Below, in pieces: positions 6,923 through 14,325 of a stretch of DNA of 34,071 nt. Location: contig JAGBTH010000003.1 in assembly GCA_017631385.1 (NCBI GenBank), forward strand, positions 1 through 34,071. The letters run 5' to 3'. Positions within the stretch are counted from its first letter, which is position 1; the number at the start of each line of letters is the position of its first letter. Under the pieces are notes generated by a model. It was not told the origin of the DNA, searched no databases, and saw nothing but the letters and a program-made list of their open reading frames with translations. The DNA comes from Kiritimatiellia bacterium (GTDB lineage: Bacteria > Verrucomicrobiota > Kiritimatiellia > RFP12 > UBA1067). Position numbers and translations under genes: made by a program.

Positions 6923-9652
6923 TTAATGAGCTTCTAGCCAATTTTGGCCAACGCCAATTTCTACATCCAGCGGAACTCCAAAATCAATAGCCGATGTCAT
7001 TTCACGCTTAATAATCGCCTTTAATTCTTCAACTTCTTCTTTAGGCGCATCAAATACGAGTTCGTCGTGGATTTGAAGAACCATTTTCGATCTTAAGCCC
7101 GCGGCGGAAATCGCGCGATCTACATTAACCATGGCGACTTTAATAAGATCGGCAGCGGATCCTTGAATTGGCGTATTTATTGCGTCGCGTTCAGCTGTTT
7201 GGCGTACGGTAGCATTACGAGAGTTAATGTCTCTTAGCGTGCGCCTGCGGCCGAGTATAGTCGTCGCGTAGCCTTTTTCCTTGGCTGTCGCGATGGACTT
7301 ATCCATATATTCTTTAACTTTCGGGTAGAGTTTAAAGTAGGTTTCGATAAGTTTCGCAGCTTCGCCGCGCGAAATTTTAAGCCTTTGAGAAAGTCCAAAA
7401 GCAGAAATACCGTAAATGATACCAAAGTTTACCATTTTACAGAAAGATCTCTGCTCGTCTGTAACAAAAGCCGGCATTACATCATAAACTCTCGCAGCTG
7501 TATCGCGGTGAATATCTTCGCCGTTCTTAAACGCTTCAATCATAGCCTTATCGCCTGAAAATGCAGCCATGAGCCTAAGTTCTATTTGCGAATAGTCGGC
7601 CGATACTAAAACATGTTTATCGTCACGAGGAACGAACGCTTTTCTAATGAGCTTACCACGCGCAGTTCTAATAGGGATGTTCTGAAGATTCGGATCTGAA
7701 GAGCTTAAACGCCCGGTTTCGGTAAATGCCTGAGCGAAAGTTGTATGAACGCGATTATTCTCATCAATAAGCGTAGGAAGTTTATCGACGTAAGTCGATT
7801 TAAGCTTCGTACAAGCGCGATATTCAAGGATTTTGGAAATTATCGGATGGGCTGAAACTAATTTAGAAAGAGTTTTCTCGTCAGTGGAATAGTTACCCAT
7901 TGACGTTTTTTTAACTCCGTCGGTGGGAAGTCCCAACTTCTCGAATAACAGTACCGAAAGTTGTTTAGGACTATCGGGGTTAAAGCCAGCGTCAGCGTAT
8001 GAAAGTATATCAGTTAAAAGGGCTAAGATTTCGCGATCTAATACTCTAGCGTATTCCTTTAGCGCGGCGACATCGATTCTAACGCCTTCGCGCTCCATAT
8101 CTATTAAGACCTTTATGAGAGGCTCTTCGGCGCGTTCTAGAGCTTCAATAGAGCCAGAATCTTTAGCTAGATTTCTAAGTATGCTATCGAGCCTTAATGT
8201 AACATCGGCATCTTCGGCAGCGTAATCTAGAATTTCTTCATTCTTAAGAGCCGCCATTGAAAGTTGTTCTTTGCCGCGTTCTTTAGCGCCTATAAGAGAT
8301 TCAATAGGAATCGGTCTATATGATAGATATTGTTCTGCGAGTGCATCCATACCATGGCGCGCAGCCGCGTCTAAACAATAATGCTCTAAGAGCGTATCGC
8401 GCGGAGTTGATGCAAAGCCGATACCATATCTTAAAAGTACACTACGATCGAATTTTACATTATGTCCAACGAATGTTTTCGTAGGATCTGCGAAAAGGGG
8501 TCTAAAAATGTCGATTAGGTCGGCGGTGATATACCAAGCTTTACCAGGTGCGGTCGCAAACGAAAAGCCTACCATTTTACAGAAATGCGCTTCTGTCGGG
8601 CCATGGCCGTCAAACGCGGCAGTCTCGGTATCAAACGCGATAAGGTCAACTTTCATCAGCTCTTGAAGAAGATTTCGCGCATCATCTTCGGTCGTTATGA
8701 GCTTGTAATCATGAGGAGTTGAATTTATATCTGTTAAATTCGCGGCGTCTTTAGCTCTAGACTCTTCAAGCGCAGTACTCGCTCCATCGCCTAGAAAGTC
8801 CTTAGCGAGGCGGTTCAGTTCAAATTTTGCACATACCGCGGCGAGCTTTTCTTTATCGAAGCCATCTAATTTATAATCATCCCAATTAGGCTCTATCGGA
8901 ACATCAGTGCGGATAGTCGTAAGAAATTTCGAGATTTTCGCATCTTCTTTACCATTGAAGACTTTTTCGGCGAGTTTACCTTTAAGCTTGTCGATATTCT
9001 CGATAATTCCTTCGACGCTCCCGAATCGTTGCAGAAGGTCGGTAGCTGTCTTTTCGCCCACTCCTCGAATACCAGGAATATTATCTGATGCGTCTCCCGC
9101 AAGAGCCAGATAATCAATCATCTGCAAAGGTGACGAAAAGCCCCATTTATCAGTTACGCCTTTTTCGTCATAGATTTCGGCGGCATCGCCTGAGCGCGCT
9201 GGCCGATAAAGTTTAATCCCTGGGCGAACTATTTGAGCCGCGTCTTTATCGGGAGTGGCCATATAAACATCAAAGCCAGATTCCGCGCCTTTAACAGCGA
9301 GAGTTCCCATAATATCATCAGCTTCGAACCCATCTACGCGCACGACAGGTATTTTAAGCGCCTCTGCCAATTCGAAAGCGTACGGAATAGACGCTGCGAG
9401 GTCTTCGGGCATTTTTTGGCGCTGGGCTTTATATGGAGCGTACGCCTCGTGGCGGAATGTAGGGCCGCCTGGATCCATTGCTAAAACTGCATGAGTAGGT
9501 TTTTCGCGCTTCAAAATCGTTGATAATCCGTTCACTAAACCTAAAAGGGCGGAAGTATTTATTCCGCTCGCCGTCATTCTGGGGCTTTTAAGAAAAACGA
9601 AATGCCCTTTATATAAAAAGGGCATAAGATCGATAATGAAGAGCTTGTTCAT
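6923..9652 (-). CDS. polA: DNA polymerase I
   Basis: DNA polymerase I fills gaps in repair and removes Okazaki RNA primers. At 909 residues it has all three domains. The 5'-nuclease (about 1-290) shows TFRHEAYAPYKAQR, TPDKDAAQ, GDASDNIPG and GVGEKTA. The 3'-5' exonuclease (about 330-500) keeps the acidic DTE motif near residue 337, HNVKFD near 397 and YAAEDADVTL, so proofreading is predicted active, unlike in many bacterial relatives where these residues are lost. The polymerase domain has motif A (DYSQIELRL, near 684), motif B (KMVNFGIIYG, with Phe in the position that discriminates against dideoxynucleotides) and motif C (QIHDELVFD, near 863). The start is 12 bases downstream of the HMA-like gene, so it should be co-transcribed with that gene and the cysteine desulfurase. 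Confidence 0.98.
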   Translation of the reverse strand: MNKLFIIDLMPFLYKGHFVFLKSPRMTASGINTSALLGLVNGLSTILKREKPTHAVLAMDPGGPTFRHEAYAPYKAQRQKMPEDLAASIPYAFELAEALKIPVVRVDGFEADDIMGTLAVKGAESGFDVYMATPDKDAAQIVRPGIKLYRPARSGDAAEIYDEKGVTDKWGFSSPLQMIDYLALAGDASDNIPGIRGVGEKTATDLLQRFGSVEGIIENIDKLKGKLAEKVFNGKEDAKISKFLTTIRTDVPIEPNWDDYKLDGFDKEKLAAVCAKFELNRLAKDFLGDGASTALEESRAKDAANLTDINSTPHDYKLITTEDDARNLLQELMKVDLIAFDTETAAFDGHGPTEAHFCKMVGFSFATAPGKAWYITADLIDIFRPLFADPTKTFVGHNVKFDRSVLLRYGIGFASTPRDTLLEHYCLDAAARHGMDALAEQYLSYRPIPIESLIGAKERGKEQLSMAALKNEEILDYAAEDADVTLRLDSILRNLAKDSGSIEALERAEEPLIKVLIDMEREGVRIDVAALKEYARVLDREILALLTDILSYADAGFNPDSPKQLSVLLFEKLGLPTDGVKKTSMGNYSTDEKTLSKLVSAHPIISKILEYRACTKLKSTYVDKLPTLIDENNRVHTTFAQAFTETGRLSSSDPNLQNIPIRTARGKLIRKAFVPRDDKHVLVSADYSQIELRLMAAFSGDKAMIEAFKNGEDIHRDTAARVYDVMPAFVTDEQRSFCKMVNFGIIYGISAFGLSQRLKISRGEAAKLIETYFKLYPKVKEYMDKSIATAKEKGYATTILGRRRTLRDINSRNATVRQTAERDAINTPIQGSAADLIKVAMVNVDRAISAAGLRSKMVLQIHDELVFDAPKEEVEELKAIIKREMTSAIDFGVPLDVEIGVGQNWLEAH

Positions 9653-9664
9653 TTTAGAAAAGCC

Positions 9665-10006
9665 TTATTTTACTTCTTTGTCGCGTGAGTTGATATAGCC
9701 AGCTGGTTCGCCGTTCTTTTTAGGAAATGCAACTTTAATGCCTTTTTCTTCTATCGCCATTCGAATATTAGTCTGAGCGACTTTCATAGAATCGAAACGG
9801 ACCTTGAGAGTTTTATTTTCAAGATTGAATTCAAGAGAATCCCTAACTACTCCGCCATAAACATAAATGGCGTTTTTAATCGTATCGATGTTTTCGCTGG
9901 TCATCCCAGGTATTTCGAACGTATGTTCGCGAAAATCTTCGCGGCGACATCCGTTAACTAGGACGAAAAGTGCACTGAGCGCGATTAGAAGAAAAGTCTT
10001 TTTCAT
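9665..10006 (-). CDS. Small lipoprotein with an HMA-like fold lacking the metal-binding cysteines
   Basis: This 113-residue protein has a lipoprotein signal peptide (MKKTFLLIALSALFVLVNGC; lipobox VNGC, lipidated Cys20). The mature part reads as a beta-alpha-beta-beta-alpha-beta heavy-metal-associated domain: HTFEIPGMTSENI, then LKVRFDSMKV and MAIEEKGIKVAF. In metal-binding HMA domains the first loop is GMxCxxC; here both cysteines are absent (GMTSENI), so copper-type binding is not expected. The fold may instead serve protein contact. It sits between the cysteine desulfurase and polA with gaps of 10 and 12 bases. Its role in that cluster is unknown. Confidence 0.7.
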   Translation of the reverse strand: MKKTFLLIALSALFVLVNGCRREDFREHTFEIPGMTSENIDTIKNAIYVYGGVVRDSLEFNLENKTLKVRFDSMKVAQTNIRMAIEEKGIKVAFPKKNGEPAGYINSRDKEVK

Positions 10007-10016
10007 ATCTTTTAGC

Positions 10017-11201
10017 TTATTGAAACGTTGTAGGGTCCATGTCAGGCCCGAAAGGCGAGAGGTCTCTTAAGTTTTTAATTACAGGAGGGAGCTTCTCAAG
10101 AACATAATCAATATCACTTTCAGTATTGTATCTGGAAAGCGAGAATCTTACAGAGCCATGAACCGCCGTAAATGGTACTCCCATCGCGCGGATAACATGG
10201 CTAGGATCGAGCGAACCTGATGCGCAAGCCGATCCCGTAGAGATGCAAATTCCTAGATCCGATAAGCTATACGCTATCGCCTCGCCCTCGATATATTCAA
10301 AGCTTACATTAAGCGTATTAGAGAGTCTGTTTTCAATGTCTCCATTTATGCGAACATTCGGGCAAGTAGCGAGAATTCCTTTTTCGAGCCTATCGCGCAT
10401 TTTGGCAATCTTCTCGTTTTCTTCGTCCATGCCGAGTCTGGCTAATTCGCACGCCTTAGCTAGCCCAAGAATATACGGTACATTCTCAGTGCCAGCGCGG
10501 CGACCAGATTCTTGATGCCCACCGAGCATAAAAGGCTTAATAAGAGTTCCTTTTTTTACATAAAGAAATCCTACGCCTTTAGGCGCGTGGAATTTATGAC
10601 CCGACATTGAAAGCATGTCAATATTAGCGGCCTTAACGTCGACCTTAGCCTTACCCGCTATTTGAACTGCGTCAGTATGAAGCTTAGCGCCATATTCTTT
10701 ACAAATCTCCGCTATGCGCGCAATGGGAAAAACGGTACCCGTCTCGTTATTAGCCCACATTATTGTAACGAGAGCCTTTTTAGTGCCTTTAAGCTCATCG
10801 CGCAGTTGATCGAGATTAAGACGCCCAAATCCATCAACATCTAGCTCAACGACTTCATGGCCTAGCGCTTTAAGACGACGGCAAGGTTGAAGAACGGCAG
10901 GATGCTCAACTTTAGATGTAATAATTTTAGTCTCGCGCCCATGAAAATCAGCATAACCTCGAATCGCCGCGTTATCAGATTCAGTAGCGCAAGATGTAAA
11001 GATAATTTCTTCGGGCGAAGCGTTAATAAATCTTGCTACCTCTTCGCGCGCACGATCAATGTATTTAGCGACCTGACCGCCAAAAGCGTGCATAGAGCTC
11101 GGATTACCATAAAGTTCGCCAAAGAAGGGCATCATCACATCTTTAACTTCGTTAGCGATGCGAGTTGTAGCGTTATTGTCTAAATAAACGATTTTTTCCA
11201 T
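10017..11201 (-). CDS. Cysteine desulfurase (NifS/IscS family)
   Basis: This PLP enzyme converts cysteine to alanine plus a protein persulfide, the sulfur donor for Fe-S clusters and thiolated cofactors. The start chosen is the ATG at 11201, because family members begin with a form of YLDNNATT; a longer frame to 11294 adds 31 unrelated residues that would overlap the divergent promoter. This gives 394 residues. Key features are HTDAVQ, the PLP lysine K203 in SGHKFHAPKG, RRAGTEN, and the catalytic Cys326 in STGSACASGS followed by DPSHV, the pattern of the NifS/IscS group. No scaffold gene (nifU/iscU) is adjacent. It leads the minus-strand block ahead of the HMA-like lipoprotein, polA and the hydrolase, and is divergent from the glycyl-radical operon, whose activase needs Fe-S clusters. 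Whether it is nifS or iscS cannot be settled here. Confidence 0.95.
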   Translation of the reverse strand: MEKIVYLDNNATTRIANEVKDVMMPFFGELYGNPSSMHAFGGQVAKYIDRAREEVARFINASPEEIIFTSCATESDNAAIRGYADFHGRETKIITSKVEHPAVLQPCRRLKALGHEVVELDVDGFGRLNLDQLRDELKGTKKALVTIMWANNETGTVFPIARIAEICKEYGAKLHTDAVQIAGKAKVDVKAANIDMLSMSGHKFHAPKGVGFLYVKKGTLIKPFMLGGHQESGRRAGTENVPYILGLAKACELARLGMDEENEKIAKMRDRLEKGILATCPNVRINGDIENRLSNTLNVSFEYIEGEAIAYSLSDLGICISTGSACASGSLDPSHVIRAMGVPFTAVHGSVRFSLSRYNTESDIDYVLEKLPPVIKNLRDLSPFGPDMDPTTFQ

Positions 11202-11210
11202 ATCTCGTAT

Positions 11211-11219
11211 ATTATACCA
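11211..11219 (-). promoter_or_regulatory. Extended -10 element for the cysteine desulfurase operon
   Basis: Read on the minus strand the sequence is TGGTATAAT, a strong extended -10. Nine bases separate its end from the ATG at 11201, so the leader should be only about 2-4 nucleotides. No Shine-Dalgarno is present in that space. The same decamer, ATGGTATAAT, recurs upstream of the flippase gene. Confidence 0.65.
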
Positions 11220-11232
11220 TAAACATAAGTGT

Positions 11233-11282
11233 TGCTGTTTTATAAAAAAATCAATTTTAATTCCATTTGCGTTATAACAGCA
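11233..11282. promoter_or_regulatory. Inverted repeat across the divergent promoters (possible operator)
   Basis: TGCTGTTTTATAA at 11233-11245 faces TTATAACAGCA at 11272-11282. The outer seven bases match perfectly as an inverted repeat and the inner ATAA/TTAT also match after a two-base slip. The left arm covers the expected -35 position of the desulfurase promoter, and the right arm abuts the candidate -35 (TTGCGT) of the glycyl-radical operon. A regulator bound to both arms could control both transcripts. The wide spacing means two sites or looping, so this is an inference. Confidence 0.35.
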
Positions 11283-11295
11283 TAGATGGTACAAT
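11267..11295 (+). promoter_or_regulatory. Promoter of the glycyl-radical operon
   Basis: The candidate -35 is TTGCGT (11267-11272), the spacer is 17 bases, and the -10 is TACAAT (11290-11295) preceded by TG in the extended position (TGGTACAAT). Only seven bases separate the -10 from the ATG at 11303, so the predicted message is leaderless or has one nucleotide of leader. Confidence 0.55.
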
Positions 11296-11302
11296 TTAGG
11301 GT

Positions 11303-13495
11303 ATGGATATTATTAATAGAGGTATAGCTGTTGTTGCACTTTTCTTATCAGTTAGTGCTTTCGCTGCTTTTGATGACGATTTACCATATCTTAAATCGAA
11401 GTGGCGTAGCGATGTTACTGATAAATCTACTGGCTTAGGCGTTGAGGAACTTAAAGTCAAGGCCGAAAAAATCGCTGCCGCTGGTAAAGGCGTAAAGCCT
11501 TGGTGTCTCGTTAAAGCCGAGATTTTTAAGATGGTATGCGAGGAGATGTCGGTTGGGTTTTCTCCTCATGATGCGTTTCCTGCGTTTTCGTGCTGGAGTA
11601 AAAAGAATCGTGTTCTTACGAAACTTATAAATGAGCGTATTGCTGAGGTCGATTCAACTTATTGTCCCGATGCGAAGGTGAAGTCTAAGGAAGTTAAAGG
11701 TTCTATTTTAAGGCACGATTATGATCACGCCGTTCCAGATTGGGATAGAATCCTTAAACTCGGATTCCCAGGGATCAAGGCCGAAATTGATGCCTCTAAA
11801 GCGACTAATGATTATAGTAAGGCGATGCGAATTGTCGCCGATGCTATGCTCAATAATGTTAAGCGCCTCGTAAAAATTGCCGAAGATTCTAAGGATGCCA
11901 ATAACCCAGTCATTAAGGCCGAAATCGCCGCGCTAAAGAATCTCGCTAAGGCTCCGCCTAAGACCGCGTATGAGGTGATGCTTTTTCAGCTTCTCTTTTT
12001 CTATTATGGTGAACATTTAGATCATCTTCAAGTTCGCTCTCTCGGCAATTGGGATAGACTCCTTAAGCCATATTACGAAGCTGATTTAAAATCTGGACGC
12101 TCGACGCGCGAAGAGTTTAAGAATCTCGTTAAGCATTTTTGGTGGCAATGGGGTTCGCTCGATAATTGGTGGGGTCAGCCTGTTTATATAGGTGGAACTA
12201 AAGCTGATGGAACGACTGAATATAATGAAGTTTCGCGAATTGTTCTTGAAGTCGTCGATGAGGTTCATGTTCCAACGCCTAAGCTTCAAATGAAAATCGC
12301 ATCTAATACGCCTGATGATATTCTTTCAAAGGCTCTTGATATGGCGCGTCGTCATAGATCTATTGTATTTTGCGGTGAAGAGCCAATGGCTAAGGCGATG
12401 GCTGCGATGGGTTTTTCGGCCGAAGAGGCGCGAACGCTCGATATTTGGGGCTGCTATGAGTTTCAGCCTCGCGCCGCGGCGAATACGACGCTACCTTGTA
12501 TAATCAATATGCCGCGCATTATGGTCGACCTTCTTGAAAAAGCGCGCATTGGCGAACTAAAAGCAGCGACCTTTGAAGATTTTGAGAAGGAGTTTCATCA
12601 AGAGCTAGAGCGTAGGCTCGAAATATCGCTCGATGTCGTTCGCGCTTATGAGGCTAATATGGATGAGTTTATTCCGGCTTTAGTTCATTCGCTTTCGATT
12701 AAGTCGTGTGTTGATGAGGGTAAGAACGCGATCGGTAATGGTATGAAGTATAATCTTTCTGTTATTCTTCAAGCTGGTTCTGGTACTGCGGTTGATGCTC
12801 TCGCGGCGGTTAAGGAGATTGTGTACGAGCGTAAGGAGATGACACTCGCAGAGCTCGGTCAAGTTATGGCTGATGATTGGAAGGGTCATGATGAACTTCG
12901 CTTAAGAATGCGCGCATCACGTCGTAAATGGGGTAATAACGAGCCGCTTACTAATAAGCTTAAGCGCGATTTATACCGTGTTTTCGGCGCGGCAGTTAAT
13001 GGTAAAGCTAATTCGCGCGGCGGTAAGTTCTTCGCCTCTGGTCACAGCATTGACTTCTTTTACATTATGGGCCGCCATACTAAAGCGACACCTGATGGAC
13101 GAATGAAGGGCGAAGAGTTCTCTAAGAATATTTCGCCCGCTCCAGGCGCTGATCGCGAAGGTCCTACGGCTTTGGTCGCGAGTATTAACGCGATAGATAC
13201 GCGCGATATACCTGGCGATATAATTCTCGACATGATGATTCATCCTTCGACCATTCAAGGCGAGAAGGGCCTTATGGCGATGAAGGTTTTAATTGATAGA
13301 TATTTCGCGGCGGGCGGTTGCGCGATGCATTTTAATGTTTTTAGCGCCGAGGAATTGCGCGATGCCCAGGAACATCCTGAGCGTTACGAGAATCTTCAGG
13401 TTAGAATGTGCGGTTGGAATGTAAGATGGAACGATTTGTCTAAAAAGCTTCAAGACGCATATATTTTAAGAGCCGAGGGAGTTTTGCAGCCATGA
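11303..13495 (+). CDS. Glycyl-radical enzyme (PFL/dehydratase superfamily) with an N-terminal signal peptide
   Basis: This 730-residue enzyme stores a glycyl radical that generates a substrate-attacking thiyl radical. The radical glycine is Gly704 in VRMCGW near the C-terminus. The catalytic cysteine is Cys384 in the GCYE motif, with Glu386 as the presumed general base. A single Cys followed by x-Glu is the pattern of non-PFL members (dehydratases, lyases, decarboxylases), whereas PFL itself has adjacent cysteines, so pyruvate formate-lyase is unlikely. GQPVYIGGTKADG, the HDYDHAVPDWDRILKLG block and the C-terminal DLSKKLQDAY helix also fit the family. The oddity is the N-terminus: MDIINRGIAVVALFLSVSAFAAFDDD reads as a Sec signal peptide with an AFA cleavage site, yet the family is cytoplasmic. 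No other ATG could serve as a start before residue 70. The substrate is unknown. Its stop overlaps the activase start (ATGA). Confidence 0.93.
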   Translation: MDIINRGIAVVALFLSVSAFAAFDDDLPYLKSKWRSDVTDKSTGLGVEELKVKAEKIAAAGKGVKPWCLVKAEIFKMVCEEMSVGFSPHDAFPAFSCWSKKNRVLTKLINERIAEVDSTYCPDAKVKSKEVKGSILRHDYDHAVPDWDRILKLGFPGIKAEIDASKATNDYSKAMRIVADAMLNNVKRLVKIAEDSKDANNPVIKAEIAALKNLAKAPPKTAYEVMLFQLLFFYYGEHLDHLQVRSLGNWDRLLKPYYEADLKSGRSTREEFKNLVKHFWWQWGSLDNWWGQPVYIGGTKADGTTEYNEVSRIVLEVVDEVHVPTPKLQMKIASNTPDDILSKALDMARRHRSIVFCGEEPMAKAMAAMGFSAEEARTLDIWGCYEFQPRAAANTTLPCIINMPRIMVDLLEKARIGELKAATFEDFEKEFHQELERRLEISLDVVRAYEANMDEFIPALVHSLSIKSCVDEGKNAIGNGMKYNLSVILQAGSGTAVDALAAVKEIVYERKEMTLAELGQVMADDWKGHDELRLRMRASRRKWGNNEPLTNKLKRDLYRVFGAAVNGKANSRGGKFFASGHSIDFFYIMGRHTKATPDGRMKGEEFSKNISPAPGADREGPTALVASINAIDTRDIPGDIILDMMIHPSTIQGEKGLMAMKVLIDRYFAAGGCAMHFNVFSAEELRDAQEHPERYENLQVRMCGWNVRWNDLSKKLQDAYILRAEGVLQP

Positions 13496-14325
13496 TTACG
13501 CGCCGCGAAATGATCGCTTCTAGCGCGGCATTTGCGGTCGCACCGCTTTTTGCTCGCGGCGCGCGTCCAATAAAGACGCCTCTAATGCTAGATACTAAGC
13601 GAATGGCGATCTGGGATGGGCCAGGGCTTAGAACAACATTTTTCGTTAAAGGTTGTCCCTTAAAGTGCATTTGGTGTCATAATCCAGAGTCTTTAAAGGT
13701 CGAGAGCGAATGGGCACGTTTTAAGCATTTATGCCGAAATTGCGCGAAGTGTACGATGGATGAGGCGACTTGTCCAACACGAGCTTTAAAGCTTTATGGT
13801 AAGGCGATGAGTATTGACGATATTGTCGCTAAGGCGTTGGAGGATAAACCTTTTTACGATAAGTCTGGAGGCGGCGTTACGCTTTCAGGCGGAGAGCCGC
13901 TTTTCTTTTGGGAATGGGCTGCGGAGCTTTTCGCCGCGTTTAAAAAGGTGGATCTTCATACTTGTTTAGATACATCACTTTATGCGCCTAAAGCTGCGAT
14001 AGATGCGATGCTGCCGGTAACTGATATGTGGCTAGCCGATTATAAGGCTCAAGATGATGAAAAGCATAAAAAGTATACCGGCGTATCGAACGTAGTTATA
14101 AAGCGAAATTTAGAGCGACTTGTCTCCGAGAAGGTTAAGCTTGAAGTTCGCTGCCTATCAGTACCTGGTTGTACCGACGGTGAAGATTTAGTTAATCGTC
14201 ATAAATACCTTAAATCTCTTGGGATAGCAGATTCTGCGGTAGTCGATCTTGAGTATTACGATTACGCCCGCTCTAAATATCTCGCGCTCGGAATGCCTGA
14301 TACAATGCCGCGAGCTAACAGATGA
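13492..14325 (+). CDS. Glycyl-radical enzyme activating enzyme (radical SAM) with a twin-arginine-like leader
   Basis: This 277-residue radical-SAM activase uses SAM and a [4Fe-4S] cluster to abstract hydrogen from the partner's glycine. The radical-SAM motif is CPLKCIWC (Cys55, Cys59, Cys62), preceded by the family hallmark DGPGLRT and followed by HNPES; SGGEPLF is the SAM-contacting GGE region. A short ferredoxin-like insert has four cysteines (Cys81, 84, 87, 94), enough for one auxiliary cluster, while most non-PFL activases carry eight. The family normally starts about six residues before a form of RFSIHDGPG; here about 32 extra residues precede it. They begin TRREMIASSAAFAVAPLFARGA, which looks like a Tat signal (RR, hydrophobic stretch, possible ARG-A cleavage). 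The ATG overlaps the enzyme's stop; Met32 is an alternative start but lacks a ribosome site. Both ends are ATGA-coupled to neighbours. Confidence 0.93.
   Translation: MITRREMIASSAAFAVAPLFARGARPIKTPLMLDTKRMAIWDGPGLRTTFFVKGCPLKCIWCHNPESLKVESEWARFKHLCRNCAKCTMDEATCPTRALKLYGKAMSIDDIVAKALEDKPFYDKSGGGVTLSGGEPLFFWEWAAELFAAFKKVDLHTCLDTSLYAPKAAIDAMLPVTDMWLADYKAQDDEKHKKYTGVSNVVIKRNLERLVSEKVKLEVRCLSVPGCTDGEDLVNRHKYLKSLGIADSAVVDLEYYDYARSKYLALGMPDTMPRANR

Noticed and set aside
11202..11294. N-terminal extension of the cysteine desulfurase to an ATG at 11294
   Set aside because: The extra 31 residues are not family-like and would cover the divergent promoter and its -10; the ATG at 11201 fits the family start.
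11303..11380. Microcompartment-targeting peptide at the N-terminus of the glycyl-radical enzyme
   Set aside because: Encapsulation peptides are amphipathic helices; this stretch is uniformly hydrophobic with an AxA cleavage site, and no shell-protein genes are nearby.
11303..13495. Pyruvate formate-lyase (pflB)
   Set aside because: The active site has a single Cys followed by x-Glu instead of the adjacent Cys-Cys of PFL.
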